Origin: CAMPKL01 sp963805925
Lineage (GTDB): Bacteria > Acidobacteriota > Terriglobia > Bryobacterales > UBA6623
Reading direction: 5' to 3'
Assembly (NCBI GenBank): GCA_963805925.1
Contig: CAWDWB010000002.1
Span: 357,163 to 421,162 of the forward strand
DNA: 64,000 nucleotides
Part shown: positions 35,460-44,400 of the stretch, one piece after another
Layout of the letters: each line of letters opens with the position of its first letter
Numbering within the stretch: position 1 is the first letter of the stretch
Position numbers and translations under genes: made by a program
Notes under the pieces: model-generated
What the model was told of the DNA's origin: nothing
The model's input: the letters and a program-made list of their open reading frames with translations, nothing else
The model's database searches: none

Positions 35460-35744
35460 TTGATCGTCGTCTCGCTGTTGACGCTCGAGATTGCCGTTCG
35501 CGACGCACAGTCGCTCAAGGACAAGCGCCAGGTTATCCGGGCGCTCAAAGACCGTCTGAAGAACCACGGGCTCTCCGTTGCGGAGACCGATCATTTAGAC
35601 TCATGGCAGCGCGCCCAGGTGGCCGTCGTCGCAGTGGGCTCGGACGCTGCGGTGGTGGATTCCGTCCTGCGGCGCGCCGAGGCCGAAGCCGAGGAACAAC
35701 TTGCAGGAGATCTCGTCGACTCGTCGATTGAGAGGCTCGTCTAA
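35460..35744 (+). CDS. DUF503 (YlxP-like) protein
   Basis: A 94-residue protein beginning at TTG 35460, one base after the infB stop. It follows the DUF503 pattern: VVSLLTLEIAVRDAQSLKDK then RQVIRALKDRLKNHGLSVAE and a closing helix. In many bacteria the gene sits between infB and rbfA, as here; its role is unknown but the position suggests ribosome-linked function. Confidence 0.88.
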   Translation: MIVVSLLTLEIAVRDAQSLKDKRQVIRALKDRLKNHGLSVAETDHLDSWQRAQVAVVAVGSDAAVVDSVLRRAEAEAEEQLAGDLVDSSIERLV

Positions 35745-35752
35745 CTACCGCC

Positions 35753-37057
35753 ATGAGTCACCGACGCGATAGAGCCGCAGAAGAAATCCGCCGTGAGTTG
35801 AGCAACTTGCTGTTTGAGGGCTTGCCCAAGGGCGAGACCCCATCGGTGTTTCTGGACCGCGTCGAGATCGCCCCGGACTTGAGCACGGCACGCGTGTTTG
35901 TGAGCCCTTCGATCCCTGGACAACCCTACGTCGAGAAAGAGCTTGTCGCGCCGCTGCAGGAAGCCGAGCTTTACCTGCGCCAGCAACTCTTCAAACGTAT
36001 GCGCATCCGCCGGGTGCCGCGGATGAAGTTCTGCATCGATAAGGGCAAGGAACACGCCAAGCGCATTGAGCACTTGCTGGACGAAGTGAAGAAGCGCGGC
36101 GGCATGGGCGTGTTGCTGTTTGCGTTGCTGTGGCTGCCTGCGTTGCAAGGCGCGGCGCAGACGGTCGAGCGGTATGAAACGTCCGCGACGATCATGGGCA
36201 GCGAGTTTCGCGTTGCCTTGTACGGCCCGCAGCGGAACAAGTTGGCGGCGGTTGCGGACTTGGCGCTGGAAGAGGCGCGCAAGGCGGACATGCTGCTGAG
36301 CGACTACCTCGAAGACAGCGAGCTGAGCCGGGTGAATCGCGAGGCGGGCAGCGGTCCGGTGGCGGTTTCGGCGGAGTTCTATCAGGTGCTCGAGCGTTGC
36401 TTGGAATACAGCCGCTTGAGCGACGGCGCGTTTGACCCGACGGTCGGGCGGCTGATGAAGACTTGGGGTTTCTACAAGGGCAAGGGCGCTTTGCCGAACA
36501 AGCTTTCGATTTGGTGGGCGTTGCGTAGCGTTGGCTATCAGCACTTGTCGCTCGATGCGGGCAAGCGTACGGTGAGCTTTGACGTTGGCGGCTTGCAACT
36601 CGACCCGGGCGGCTTCGGCAAGGGGTATGCGGTGGAGCGCATGGTCGAAGTGCTGCGCGCCCGTGGCGTCGAGGCGGCGATGGTCAGTGGCGGAGCGAGC
36701 ACGCTGTATGGCATCGGCGCGCCGCCGGATGAGCCGCAGGGCTGGCGTGCGGACATTCGCGACCCGAAGGACCGTGACCGCGTGGTCGAGACCGTGTACT
36801 TGCGCGATGAGTCGTTGTCGACTTCGGGGTCTTACGAGAAGTTTTTCACGGTCGACGGTGTCGTCTACAGCCACATCATGGACCCGCGCACGGGAATGCC
36901 GGCCAAGGATACGCTGGCGGTTTCGGTGCTGGCGCCTTCGGCGTTCGACACCGAGGTTTGGTCTACGGCGTTGTTTGTGAATGGGAAGAGTTGGGCGCCG
37001 AAAGGGCTGCGCGTGTTTTTCTGCGCTGACGGCGAACCCTGCGGCTGGTTGGACTAA
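35753..37057 (+). CDS. rbfA: In-frame fusion of RbfA with an exported ApbE (FAD:protein FMN transferase)
   Basis: One open frame of 434 residues carries two unrelated proteins. Residues 1-115 are RbfA: RAAEEIRRELSNLLFEGLP, DLSTARVFVSPS and the C-terminal MRIRRVPRMKFCIDKGKEHA. From about residue 118 a new signal peptide begins (MGVLLFALLWLPALQGAAQ), then ApbE motifs: TSATIMGSEFRVAL, SDYLEDSELSRVNREA, DPTVGRLMKTWG, DVGGLQLDPGGFGKGYAVER and DPRTGMPAKDTLAVSVLAPS. RbfA matures the 30S subunit in the cytoplasm; ApbE attaches FMN to exported proteins. A lost stop codon or internal start at 36104 seems likelier than a true bifunctional protein. No truB follows. Confidence 0.85.
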   Translation: MSHRRDRAAEEIRRELSNLLFEGLPKGETPSVFLDRVEIAPDLSTARVFVSPSIPGQPYVEKELVAPLQEAELYLRQQLFKRMRIRRVPRMKFCIDKGKEHAKRIEHLLDEVKKRGGMGVLLFALLWLPALQGAAQTVERYETSATIMGSEFRVALYGPQRNKLAAVADLALEEARKADMLLSDYLEDSELSRVNREAGSGPVAVSAEFYQVLERCLEYSRLSDGAFDPTVGRLMKTWGFYKGKGALPNKLSIWWALRSVGYQHLSLDAGKRTVSFDVGGLQLDPGGFGKGYAVERMVEVLRARGVEAAMVSGGASTLYGIGAPPDEPQGWRADIRDPKDRDRVVETVYLRDESLSTSGSYEKFFTVDGVVYSHIMDPRTGMPAKDTLAVSVLAPSAFDTEVWSTALFVNGKSWAPKGLRVFFCADGEPCGWLD

Positions 37058-37084
37058 CGGTTTCCCTCTTCGCATGTCTGCACA

Positions 37085-37564
37085 ATGAATGGCCAGCGCC
37101 ATATTGATCTGTTGCTGAACGAGATCGAGTCAGTGTGCCAGTCTTGTGATCGCAGGTGTCTGGAGCTGATCGATGAGTGCCTCGACCTCATCTCTGAGAA
37201 GCTTCCAGCTGTCGGAGTGGCCGGGCATCGCACGCTGAAGGCCTATCTCGGCGGAAGCAGGCAAGATGTGTCACTGGAGGAAGCCCGGACTCTGTGCTGG
37301 TCCTACCTTGACGAGTTCGGCCCGAGCAAATATGATTTCGCGGACCCTGCGGTATGCGCCGTTCGCGCGGTTATTTGCGGGTTGTGGCCAGTTGAGAGCC
37401 TCAGTCGCCACGACTTAGTTGATGACCTTGGGGCCTTCTTTGACTTCGTCAACGTGGTGGAGCCGCACTACGAGGCTGAAGAGCAACTTCTACGGCGGTA
37501 TTTCCGAGCTGAGCTCTTGCGCACAACGACCGGGTTGGACGACGTCGCCGTGACGGGCGAGTAA
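37085..37564 (+). CDS. Hypothetical protein
   Basis: A 159-residue, Cys-containing, mostly helical acidic protein (CQSCDRRCLELIDECLD near the N-terminus; PHYEAEEQLLRRYFRAELL near the end). Alternating helices and the absence of a signal peptide fit a small cytoplasmic protein, for example an immunity or regulatory protein, but I recognise no family. It lies 27 bases after the rbfA-apbE frame and convergent with the cyclase gene. Codon use looks like its neighbours. Confidence 0.55.
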   Translation: MNGQRHIDLLLNEIESVCQSCDRRCLELIDECLDLISEKLPAVGVAGHRTLKAYLGGSRQDVSLEEARTLCWSYLDEFGPSKYDFADPAVCAVRAVICGLWPVESLSRHDLVDDLGAFFDFVNVVEPHYEAEEQLLRRYFRAELLRTTTGLDDVAVTGE

Positions 37565-37582
37565 AGGAACCCCTGGCGGAAA

Positions 37583-38378
37583 TTATAATGCCGCTGCTAA
37601 CGGCCGGATCGGTGCCCCAGTGCCGCCGGTTAGTTTCAGCGGCGCGGCGATGAAGGCGAATTCGTAGCGTTCGTTCTCGGCTAGGGTTTCGAGATTGAGA
37701 GCTTCGATAATATGGATGCCTTTCTCGACTAAGAAATGTACGTGGACGGGCATGGTCTCGCTGGGGAGCTGCTCGAAGGCGACGGTGTCGGAGCCGCCGG
37801 CGAAGACGCCCTTGCTGCTGAGCCACTGGGCGGCTTCGAGGTTCACGCCGGGGTTTTTGAGTTGGTTGATGTAGCGTCCGGCGTCGCTCCAGTAGACGGC
37901 CCAGCCGGTGCGCACAAGGGCGATGTCGCCTTCGCGGATCTCCGTGCCTTGGCTTTCAGCGACACGCTCCAATAATTCAGCATCAATGACGAAGTCGGCG
38001 GGCAGCACGTCTTTGTCTTTGTAGGCGGCGACGTCGAGCAGAATGCCGCGGCTGAGGATCGGCCTGATCTTATCGACGCCGTGCTCGGTCATGCCGCCGC
38101 CGTAGGATTGGTTCGGATTCGACGTCGACGCCGCCGAAGAACTTGCCGCACATCGAGAAGTGGCTGAGGGCGTCGATGTGCGTGCCGACGTGTCCGCCTA
38201 GAGCGATGGCCTCGGCGGCTGCGCTGCTGCCGGTCTCGCGTACGAATTCGCCGTGCGCCTTGGAGAGGCTGTACTTGTAGGGCGGATGCGCGGGGTGGTG
38301 CGGCATGCCGACAAAGTAAGGCTGGCCGAGGTCGTGGATTTCGGCGCTTTCGAGCAGGTCAAGCAGTTGGTCAAGCAT
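37583..38378 (-). pseudogene. Cyclase/kynurenine formamidase-like hydrolase, one frameshift
   Basis: Frame one (ATG 38378) contains the family metal motif in GGHVGTHIDALSHFS, normally HxGTHxDxPxH. Frame two (to 37583) continues GGGMTEHGVDKIRPIL, GILLDVAA, EGDIALVRTGW and PVHVHFLVEKGIHIIEALNL. Removing one of two G/C bases at 38115-38116 gives GVDVESNQSYGGGMTEH and a full-length protein of about 264 residues. Metal-dependent cyclases of this family hydrolyse amides or lactones; the substrate is unknown. It lies just downstream of RNase R on the same strand. Confidence 0.85.
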
Positions 38379-38387
38379 GACGTCCGA

Positions 38388-40679
38388 TTATGCCCCAACG
38401 GGGCTCAGGCAGGTGAACTCGGGGCGTAGGCGTTCCCAGTTGATGCGGTCGACGCGTACGTGGACGCGGCCGCCGAGGCTGTAGCGATTCTTCGATTTCG
38501 CGCCGACGAGGGCTTGCTGGTTGTCGCGGAAGTAGACGTTTTCGCCGGCGAAGCTGTCGGCGGTGACGAAGCCCTCGACGAAGTATTGTTCTAGCTCGAC
38601 CCACATGCCTTTTTCGTTGACGCCAACGATCAGCCCGTCGAACTCTTCGCCGATGTGGCCTTCCATGAAGCGGGCTTTCTTCCACGAGAGCAGTTCGCGC
38701 TCCGCGCCAGCGGAGCGGCGCTCGGTGTAGGAAGTTTCCATGCCGAGTTGGGCGAGTTCTTCGAGCGAGTACGCTCCGGGTTGGCCCTTCTTGTAGGGCG
38801 TCGATTTGCCGGCGTCGAGCAGCGACTTCAAAATGCGGTGGATGACGAGGTCGGGGTAACGGCGGATGGGCGAGGTGAAGTGCAGGTAGAGGTCGGTGGC
38901 CAGGGCGAAGTGTCCCTTGGCGAGCTCGCTGTAGCGCGCTTGGGTGAAGGAGCGCAGCATGCGGTAGTTGAGCACCTTCTCTTCGGGGCGACCTTTGATG
39001 CGGTCGATGAGCTTCTGGTAGTCCTTTGAAGTGACGTTGAGGCTGGGGTTGACGCGGGTGTCGCGGCGCGACTTCGAGCCGTCGCGGTGTTTGCGATGGC
39101 GGTGGAACGTCGTCTGCCCGGTCTCGATGCCCAGGGTTTGGCCGAAGGTGCGGGCGATCTCTTCGAACTCCAGGATGCTTTTGGCTCCGGGCGTCTCGTG
39201 TATGCGGTGCAGGTAGGGGGCGCCGGCTTTTTCGAGGTGTCCCGCGACGGCTTCATTGGCGGCGAGCATGAACTCTTCGATCAGCCTGTGAGCGATGTTG
39301 CGCTCGGCCTTTTTGACGCCAATCATGCGACCTTGGTCGTCGAAGATGATCTCGGCTTCGGCGAGGTCGAGGTCGATGGCGCCGCGCTTGTGGCGCTTGG
39401 CCGTCAGTATCTCGGCCAGTTGACGCATGAGTTGAAACCCATCGCGGAAGCGATCGTACTCGCGGCAGGCTTCTTCGTCGCCTTCGAGCACGCGGAAGAC
39501 GTTCCTGTATGTCATGCGCGCGGCGCTGCGGATCACCCCGCGATGGAAGGTGGCCTTCTTGAGGCCGCCTTTATCGTCGAGGGTGAGCAGAGCGGAAAGC
39601 ACCAGGCGGTCGACGCCGGGATTAAGCGAACAGATGCCGGTGGAGAGTTTCGACGGCAGCATCGGCACGGCGCGGTCAGGGAAGTACGTGCTGGTGCCGC
39701 GCCGTCGCGCCTCGCGGTCGAGCGCATCGCCGGGCCTGACGTAATGGCTGACGTCAGCGATGTGGACCTGGAGCGCGTAGCCTCCATTGTCGAGCTTCTC
39801 AACGTAGACGGCGTCGTCGAAGTCGCGTGCGGTAGCGCCGTCGATGGTGACGATGGGCAGGTCGCGAAAGTCGCGGCGGGCGGCGATCTCTTCGGCGGAG
39901 ATTTGGTCTGAAATTGCCTCGGCTTCTTCAAGCGCGTCGGCGGGGAAGCGGTGCGGGATGTGCTTCTTGCGGATCATCACCTCGACGTCGACGCCGAAGT
40001 CGTCTTCGAAGCCGAGCACTTCGATGACCTTGCCGCGCGCGGAGGTGAACTGTGTGGGAAACGTCGTGAGCGCGACGGTTACGATCATGCCGTCGAGGTC
40101 TTGGGGCTTTTCGACTTTCGGAGGAGTCACGTTTCCGAGTCGCTCCTCGAAGGCTTCAGGTGGAGGTATCTCGCTGCCGCGGATGATCTCGATGCGCCCT
40201 GGAATGCGGTCATCGTGGGGCTCGACGTAGCAGCCCTTCTCGCCGTAGACGAACTTGCCGACGAGCTCGCTCTGGGCGCGTTCTACGATCTGGATGATCC
40301 GGCCCGAGGCGCGGCCTCGTTCGTCTATGCGGGCGAGACGTACCAGGACGCGGTCGTCATGCATGGCGTCCATGGTGGAGTCGGAGTCGATGTAGATGTC
40401 TCCCTCGGCGCCTTTGATGGGCGTCTCAGGGATGACGAAGCCGAAGCCCGAGGGGTGCTGGCTGAAAATGCCGCTGATGAAGCGCCCGCCTTTGGTGACG
40501 AGTTTATAGTGTCCGCGGCGGTCTTCGATGATCTTGCCCTCGGAGGCAAGTTGGTCGAGAGCCATCTGCAGGCCGGCGCGTTCGGGGCCTTTGAGTCCGA
40601 GCGTGCGGACGAGATGTTTGAACGTGACGCGGCCGCCGGGTTGACTTTGAACGTACTCGAGCGCGGCGGCGGGATCCAT
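38388..40679 (-). CDS. rnr: Ribonuclease R
   Basis: A 763-residue RNB-family exoribonuclease. An N-terminal winged-helix and cold-shock regions precede the RNB core with PIVTIDGATARDFDDAVYVE (four-Asp metal centre), HIADVSHYVRPGDALDREAR, RGTSTYFPDRAVPMLP and FTSPIRRYPDLVIHRIL; an S1 domain closes it (FDGLIVGVNEKGMWVEL). RNase R degrades structured RNA from the 3' end. The ATG at 40679 is preceded by GATAAT six bases away without an SD site, so it too may be leaderless. It is divergent from the amidase gene. Confidence 0.95.
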   Translation of the reverse strand: MDPAAALEYVQSQPGGRVTFKHLVRTLGLKGPERAGLQMALDQLASEGKIIEDRRGHYKLVTKGGRFISGIFSQHPSGFGFVIPETPIKGAEGDIYIDSDSTMDAMHDDRVLVRLARIDERGRASGRIIQIVERAQSELVGKFVYGEKGCYVEPHDDRIPGRIEIIRGSEIPPPEAFEERLGNVTPPKVEKPQDLDGMIVTVALTTFPTQFTSARGKVIEVLGFEDDFGVDVEVMIRKKHIPHRFPADALEEAEAISDQISAEEIAARRDFRDLPIVTIDGATARDFDDAVYVEKLDNGGYALQVHIADVSHYVRPGDALDREARRRGTSTYFPDRAVPMLPSKLSTGICSLNPGVDRLVLSALLTLDDKGGLKKATFHRGVIRSAARMTYRNVFRVLEGDEEACREYDRFRDGFQLMRQLAEILTAKRHKRGAIDLDLAEAEIIFDDQGRMIGVKKAERNIAHRLIEEFMLAANEAVAGHLEKAGAPYLHRIHETPGAKSILEFEEIARTFGQTLGIETGQTTFHRHRKHRDGSKSRRDTRVNPSLNVTSKDYQKLIDRIKGRPEEKVLNYRMLRSFTQARYSELAKGHFALATDLYLHFTSPIRRYPDLVIHRILKSLLDAGKSTPYKKGQPGAYSLEELAQLGMETSYTERRSAGAERELLSWKKARFMEGHIGEEFDGLIVGVNEKGMWVELEQYFVEGFVTADSFAGENVYFRDNQQALVGAKSKNRYSLGGRVHVRVDRINWERLRPEFTCLSPVGA

Positions 40680-40747
40680 CAACCCATTATCCCGTGCGGC
40701 GCCCTTTGACTCTGCTCAAGTGGCCTGAAATCATGGTGTTTACCAAT

Positions 40748-41665
40748 ATGCCGAAAACTTCCACCGTGACCGTCGGGCTGGTTCAAATGTCTTGCGACGC
40801 AAATCCGGCGACGAACCTGGAGAAGGCGCTGACCCGGATCGCTGAAGCGGCGATCCAGGGCGCACAGGTCGTTTGCCTGCAGGAACTGTTTGGGTCGTTG
40901 TACTTCTGCCAGGAAGAGAACGCCGACCTGTTTGAGTTGGCCGAGCCCATCCCGGGGCCGACCTCGGACGCCCTGTGCGCGGCGTCCAAAAAGCATGGCG
41001 TGGTGATCGTCGGTTCGATTTTTGAGAAGCGCGCGGCGGGGCTGTATCACAATTCCTCGGTCGTGATCGACGCGGACGGTTCGCTGCTGGGCGTATATCG
41101 CAAGATGCACATTCCGGACGACCCGCTGTTTTACGAGAAGTTCTATTTCACGCCGGGCGACTTGGGCTTCAAGGTATTCAAGACGAAGTTCGGGGCGATT
41201 GCCCCGCTGATCTGTTGGGACCAGTGGTATCCGGAGGCGGCGCGACTGGCCACGCTGGCTGGGGCGGAAATCTTGGTATACCCGACAGCGATCGGCTGGC
41301 ACCCAGCAGAGAAGGAACAGTGGGGCGACAAGCAGCGTGAGGCTTGGAGAACGATTCAGCGCTCACACGCTGTGGCGAATGGGCTGTTTGTGGTCGCCGT
41401 GAATCGCGTCGGGGTCGAAATGCCCGTGGCGGAGTCGACATCCCGCCCGGCGAATTACGAAGGGCTAGAGTTCTGGGGCGGCTCGTTCGTAAGCGGCCCA
41501 TTGGGCGACGTGCTGGCCGAGGCGGGTTCAGGCGAAGAGATTCTGCTGGCGACGTGCGACCTGAGCCGCATTGAGGAGACGCGCCGGGGATGGCCATTCT
41601 TGCGTGATCGGCGGATCGATGCCTACCAAGGGATCCAGCGGCGGTACCTGGACGGCCAGGAATGA
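40748..41665 (+). CDS. aguB: N-carbamoylputrescine amidase
   Basis: A 305-residue nitrilase-superfamily enzyme from ATG 40748. The catalytic triad is Glu46 (CLQELFG), Lys119 (YRKMHIPDD) and Cys156 (LICWDQWYPE). The WDQWYPEAARL segment and FYEKFYFTPGD are typical of AguB, which converts N-carbamoylputrescine to putrescine in the arginine decarboxylase route. An ATG at 40733 is also possible. No agmatine deiminase gene is visible nearby. Confidence 0.92.
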   Translation: MPKTSTVTVGLVQMSCDANPATNLEKALTRIAEAAIQGAQVVCLQELFGSLYFCQEENADLFELAEPIPGPTSDALCAASKKHGVVIVGSIFEKRAAGLYHNSSVVIDADGSLLGVYRKMHIPDDPLFYEKFYFTPGDLGFKVFKTKFGAIAPLICWDQWYPEAARLATLAGAEILVYPTAIGWHPAEKEQWGDKQREAWRTIQRSHAVANGLFVVAVNRVGVEMPVAESTSRPANYEGLEFWGGSFVSGPLGDVLAEAGSGEEILLATCDLSRIEETRRGWPFLRDRRIDAYQGIQRRYLDGQE

Positions 41666-41714
41666 TGGAACTTTGGCCGTGAAAATCCGTAACATGCAGT
41701 AGGAATTGGCCCTG

Positions 41715-42725
41715 ATGCACAAACTCCTGATTCGCATCGCGTTCCTCACGCTGGCTCTCGGCTGCGTACTTGCCGCCGAAGACAGGGTGATGGTGGGCGA
41801 TGACATTTTCGTCGCCGCCGGCGAAGAACTAGACCAAGTTACTTGTATCGGCTGCGCTATCCACATCGAGGGGCGCGCAGGGGACGTTGTTGCCGTTGGA
41901 GGCAGGATAACCATCGCTGAAGGGGCGTTCGTTCGTGACGTCGTCGCCATTGCCGGAGGCCTGGAGATGCGCGGCGAAGCTCACGGCGATGCAGTTTCCA
42001 TCATCGGCGGCTCCGATATTTACGGCTCGGTACATGGTGACGCGGTTGCCGTGGTAGGCGGCCTACATTTGCATGAAGGCGCTTCTGTTCACGGAGAAGC
42101 CGTTTCCGTGATGGGCGGTTTCGAAAGAGGGCCTGGCGCTGAAGTGAATGGTCAGGTCGTGCAAGTCGGGCCGGCGATGGGCGGTATTGCCGGAGTTGCA
42201 GCTTCGGGCGTCGTGGCCGTGATCATCATCGTGTTGCTGCTAGCGCTGGCGATTTGGCCCGTCGTCTCATTCATTTGCTTCGCGATACTGGGGCCGGAGC
42301 GGGTCGGCCTGATCGCCTCAACGGTCAATGAACGGGCGGGGATGTGCTTTCTGGTTGGGCTCGGCTCTTGGGTCGCCTCGATCCTGCTGACCGTGATGAT
42401 GCCGATCATGTTTTTCTGGATGCCGGGCGCCATGGAATCGGTCGTCAGCGTCTCATTCTTCGTCGCCGCGGCGGTTGGCTACACGGGCGTCAGTTTCTGG
42501 GTAGGCCGCGGGATGATCAAGGGCGGCAGTGGACTAGGGGCCACGATTCTCGGCTCGATCCTGATCACCTTCATTCAGGCGATCCCGGTGATCGGCTGGT
42601 TTATTGCCTTTCCGATCTTCGGCTGGTTGTCTCTCGGCGCGGCGATTTTGAGTGGCTTTGGGACCTCCGCGGACTGGCTATTTCCGAGGACGACTCGGGA
42701 CGTGATCGCCCGGCCAACGATCTAG
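41715..42725 (+). CDS. Bactofilin-like (polymer-forming) exported membrane protein
   Basis: A 336-residue protein with a signal peptide (LLIRIAFLTLALGCVLAA), then a right-handed beta-helix region of repeated short turns (GDVVAVGGRITIAEGAFV, GDAVSIIGGSDIYGSVHG, GDAVAVVGGLHLHEGASV, GEAVSVMGGFE), as in bactofilins, and about four C-terminal membrane helices from residue 170. Bactofilins usually polymerise in the cytoplasm; an exported version on a membrane anchor is less common. Its stop overlaps the aroA stop by four bases. Confidence 0.7.
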   Translation: MHKLLIRIAFLTLALGCVLAAEDRVMVGDDIFVAAGEELDQVTCIGCAIHIEGRAGDVVAVGGRITIAEGAFVRDVVAIAGGLEMRGEAHGDAVSIIGGSDIYGSVHGDAVAVVGGLHLHEGASVHGEAVSVMGGFERGPGAEVNGQVVQVGPAMGGIAGVAASGVVAVIIIVLLLALAIWPVVSFICFAILGPERVGLIASTVNERAGMCFLVGLGSWVASILLTVMMPIMFFWMPGAMESVVSVSFFVAAAVGYTGVSFWVGRGMIKGGSGLGATILGSILITFIQAIPVIGWFIAFPIFGWLSLGAAILSGFGTSADWLFPRTTRDVIARPTI

Positions 42726-44020
42726 CGGACGACGGTTGCCAGCAGATCGTAGAACTCCGGGAACGAAACGTCGGCGGCCTCGGCGTTGTGCAGGATGGAC
42801 GGGCCCGGCGCTCGAAGCGCTGCCACAGCGAAGGCCATGGCGATGCGGTGATCGCCATAGGAGTCCAACTCCGCCGCTTGGAATCGCTGACGGCCCGGCA
42901 CACGTAAGCCGTCATCGAATGCCTCGACCTTGATCCCCATCTTGGCCAGATTTGCGGCGATCGTCTTAATGCGGTCAGTCTCCTTGACGCGAAGCTCCTT
43001 GGCGTCGCGGATCTCTAAGCCGTCGAGACTAGCGGCGCCCAATACGGCAAGGATCGGGATCTCGTCGATCACCCCAGCCGTCAGGGTCTTCTCAATCAAA
43101 CCACCGCGAACAACCGGAGACGAAGCCGACTTGGGGCCGCGAACGACCAATGTACCGATCGGCTCGGAATCCTGACTGGGGTGGGGCAAAATCTCGATAT
43201 CCGCGTCCATCTCCAGTAAAACGTCGAGCAGGTCGGTTCGCGTCGGATTCAGCCCAACGCCGTCGATTCGCAGCATCGAGCCGGGCAGCATCAAGGCGAC
43301 GGCGATAAAGAATGCCGCTGACGAGAGATCAGAGGGGACGGTCAAGGGACGGCCAGTCAGCTTCGGGCGGCCTTTGAGCCGGATGCTGGAACCGCCGTAC
43401 TCGATTTCGGCGCCGAGTGACCTCAGAGCGACCTCGGAGTGATTGCGGGTCTGTGCCTTCTCGCGCACTGAGGTTACGCCGTCGGCATAGATGCCGCCGA
43501 AGAGCACGGCGGTCTTGACCTGCGCGCTGGCCATCGGCGGCTCATAGTGGATGCCGTTCAGCTTCGAACCCTCAATCGTGAGTGGAGGGAACTCGTCGTT
43601 CGTGGCGGTGATGCGCGCTCCCATCTGCTGCAGCGGAGTCATGATGCGCTTCATGGGCCGCTTGGACAGCGATTCGTCGCCGCCGATGCAAGAGGTGAAG
43701 CTTTGGCCGGCCAGAATGCCCGACAACATGCGAATCGTCGAGCCGGAATTGCCCGCGTCTAACTGCTTCGCCGGCGCGCGAAGGCCATCTAAACCGACGC
43801 CGTGAACGACCACCCGGGTCCCGTCTCGTTCGATCTCGACGCCTAGATCCTTCATGCACTCGATGGTGGAGGCGCAATCGGCCCCGGTCGAGTAATTGGA
43901 GATCTCGCTCACGCCCTCGGCAATCGAAGTCAGCATCGCATAGCGATGCGATATCGATTTGTCGCCGGGCAGACGGATGGTTCCGCTGGCGCGATGCCCA
44001 GGTGAGATCGTTCTCTGCAT
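42722..44020 (-). CDS. aroA: 3-phosphoshikimate 1-carboxyvinyltransferase (EPSP synthase)
   Basis: A 432-residue AroA. SGTIRLPGDKSISHRYAML holds the phosphate/PEP-binding Lys-Ser, and DAGNSGSTIRMLSGILAGQ is the second signature; PLTVPSDLSSAAFFIAVALM and the C-terminal RVPGRQRFQAAELDSYGDHRIAMAF complete the pattern. It joins shikimate 3-phosphate and PEP in aromatic amino-acid synthesis. No other aro gene is adjacent. Confidence 0.96.
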   Translation of the reverse strand: MQRTISPGHRASGTIRLPGDKSISHRYAMLTSIAEGVSEISNYSTGADCASTIECMKDLGVEIERDGTRVVVHGVGLDGLRAPAKQLDAGNSGSTIRMLSGILAGQSFTSCIGGDESLSKRPMKRIMTPLQQMGARITATNDEFPPLTIEGSKLNGIHYEPPMASAQVKTAVLFGGIYADGVTSVREKAQTRNHSEVALRSLGAEIEYGGSSIRLKGRPKLTGRPLTVPSDLSSAAFFIAVALMLPGSMLRIDGVGLNPTRTDLLDVLLEMDADIEILPHPSQDSEPIGTLVVRGPKSASSPVVRGGLIEKTLTAGVIDEIPILAVLGAASLDGLEIRDAKELRVKETDRIKTIAANLAKMGIKVEAFDDGLRVPGRQRFQAAELDSYGDHRIAMAFAVAALRAPGPSILHNAEAADVSFPEFYDLLATVVR

Positions 44021-44120
44021 AAACCGCCTATTGTATGACTGTTTCCGTTTCCCCTGTAACTCTTTCTGTGCGTCGAATCGCTTTCGAGCGTCCCAATCGT
44101 TGGGCCTTGCAGAAGAACAA

Positions 44121-44341
44121 ATGGCCGCAGGACACAGGAGGAAAGCACAAAGTAGCGAGCATTTCGGGCGTCGGTTCTAGTTGGATGCTCCTTGGCGAGC
44201 GCTATCTATGCTCAGGACGTCGTCGAGTTGGCTGAGTGCGCCCGCGGCGCCGACGCAGACAGTCGCCGGACGGAGTTCGTCTACCTGGCCAAGACGGCGG
44301 CCAGCCTGTCGAACGCGGAGGCCCTAAGTGCTCGGCGCTAG
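44121..44341 (+). pseudogene. Possible broken small secreted-protein gene
   Basis: In the 380-base gap between aroA and the hydrolase, an AGGAGG-like site (44136-44141) precedes a frame open from 44156 to 44341 with no normal start codon. It reads VLVGCSLASAIYAQDVVELA, like a signal peptide followed by a helical stretch (RRTEFVYLAKTAASL). A shifted start at ATG 44121 would place it in frame after one indel. The rest of the gap (44021-44120, 44342-44400) shows only the leaderless promoter of the next gene. Confidence 0.3.
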
Positions 44342-44400
44342 CGGGTTGACCGATGCACAAGTAATCTCGGCCGGTGGTCCCGGTCGGGTATACTTCCGCC

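Noticed and set aside
34424..37102. Long minus-strand open frames (34424-35548 and 35741-37102) opposite infB and rbfA/apbE
   Set aside because: They mirror well-supported genes on the plus strand, are rich in His/Arg/Leu typical of antisense reading of high-GC genes, and have no family features.
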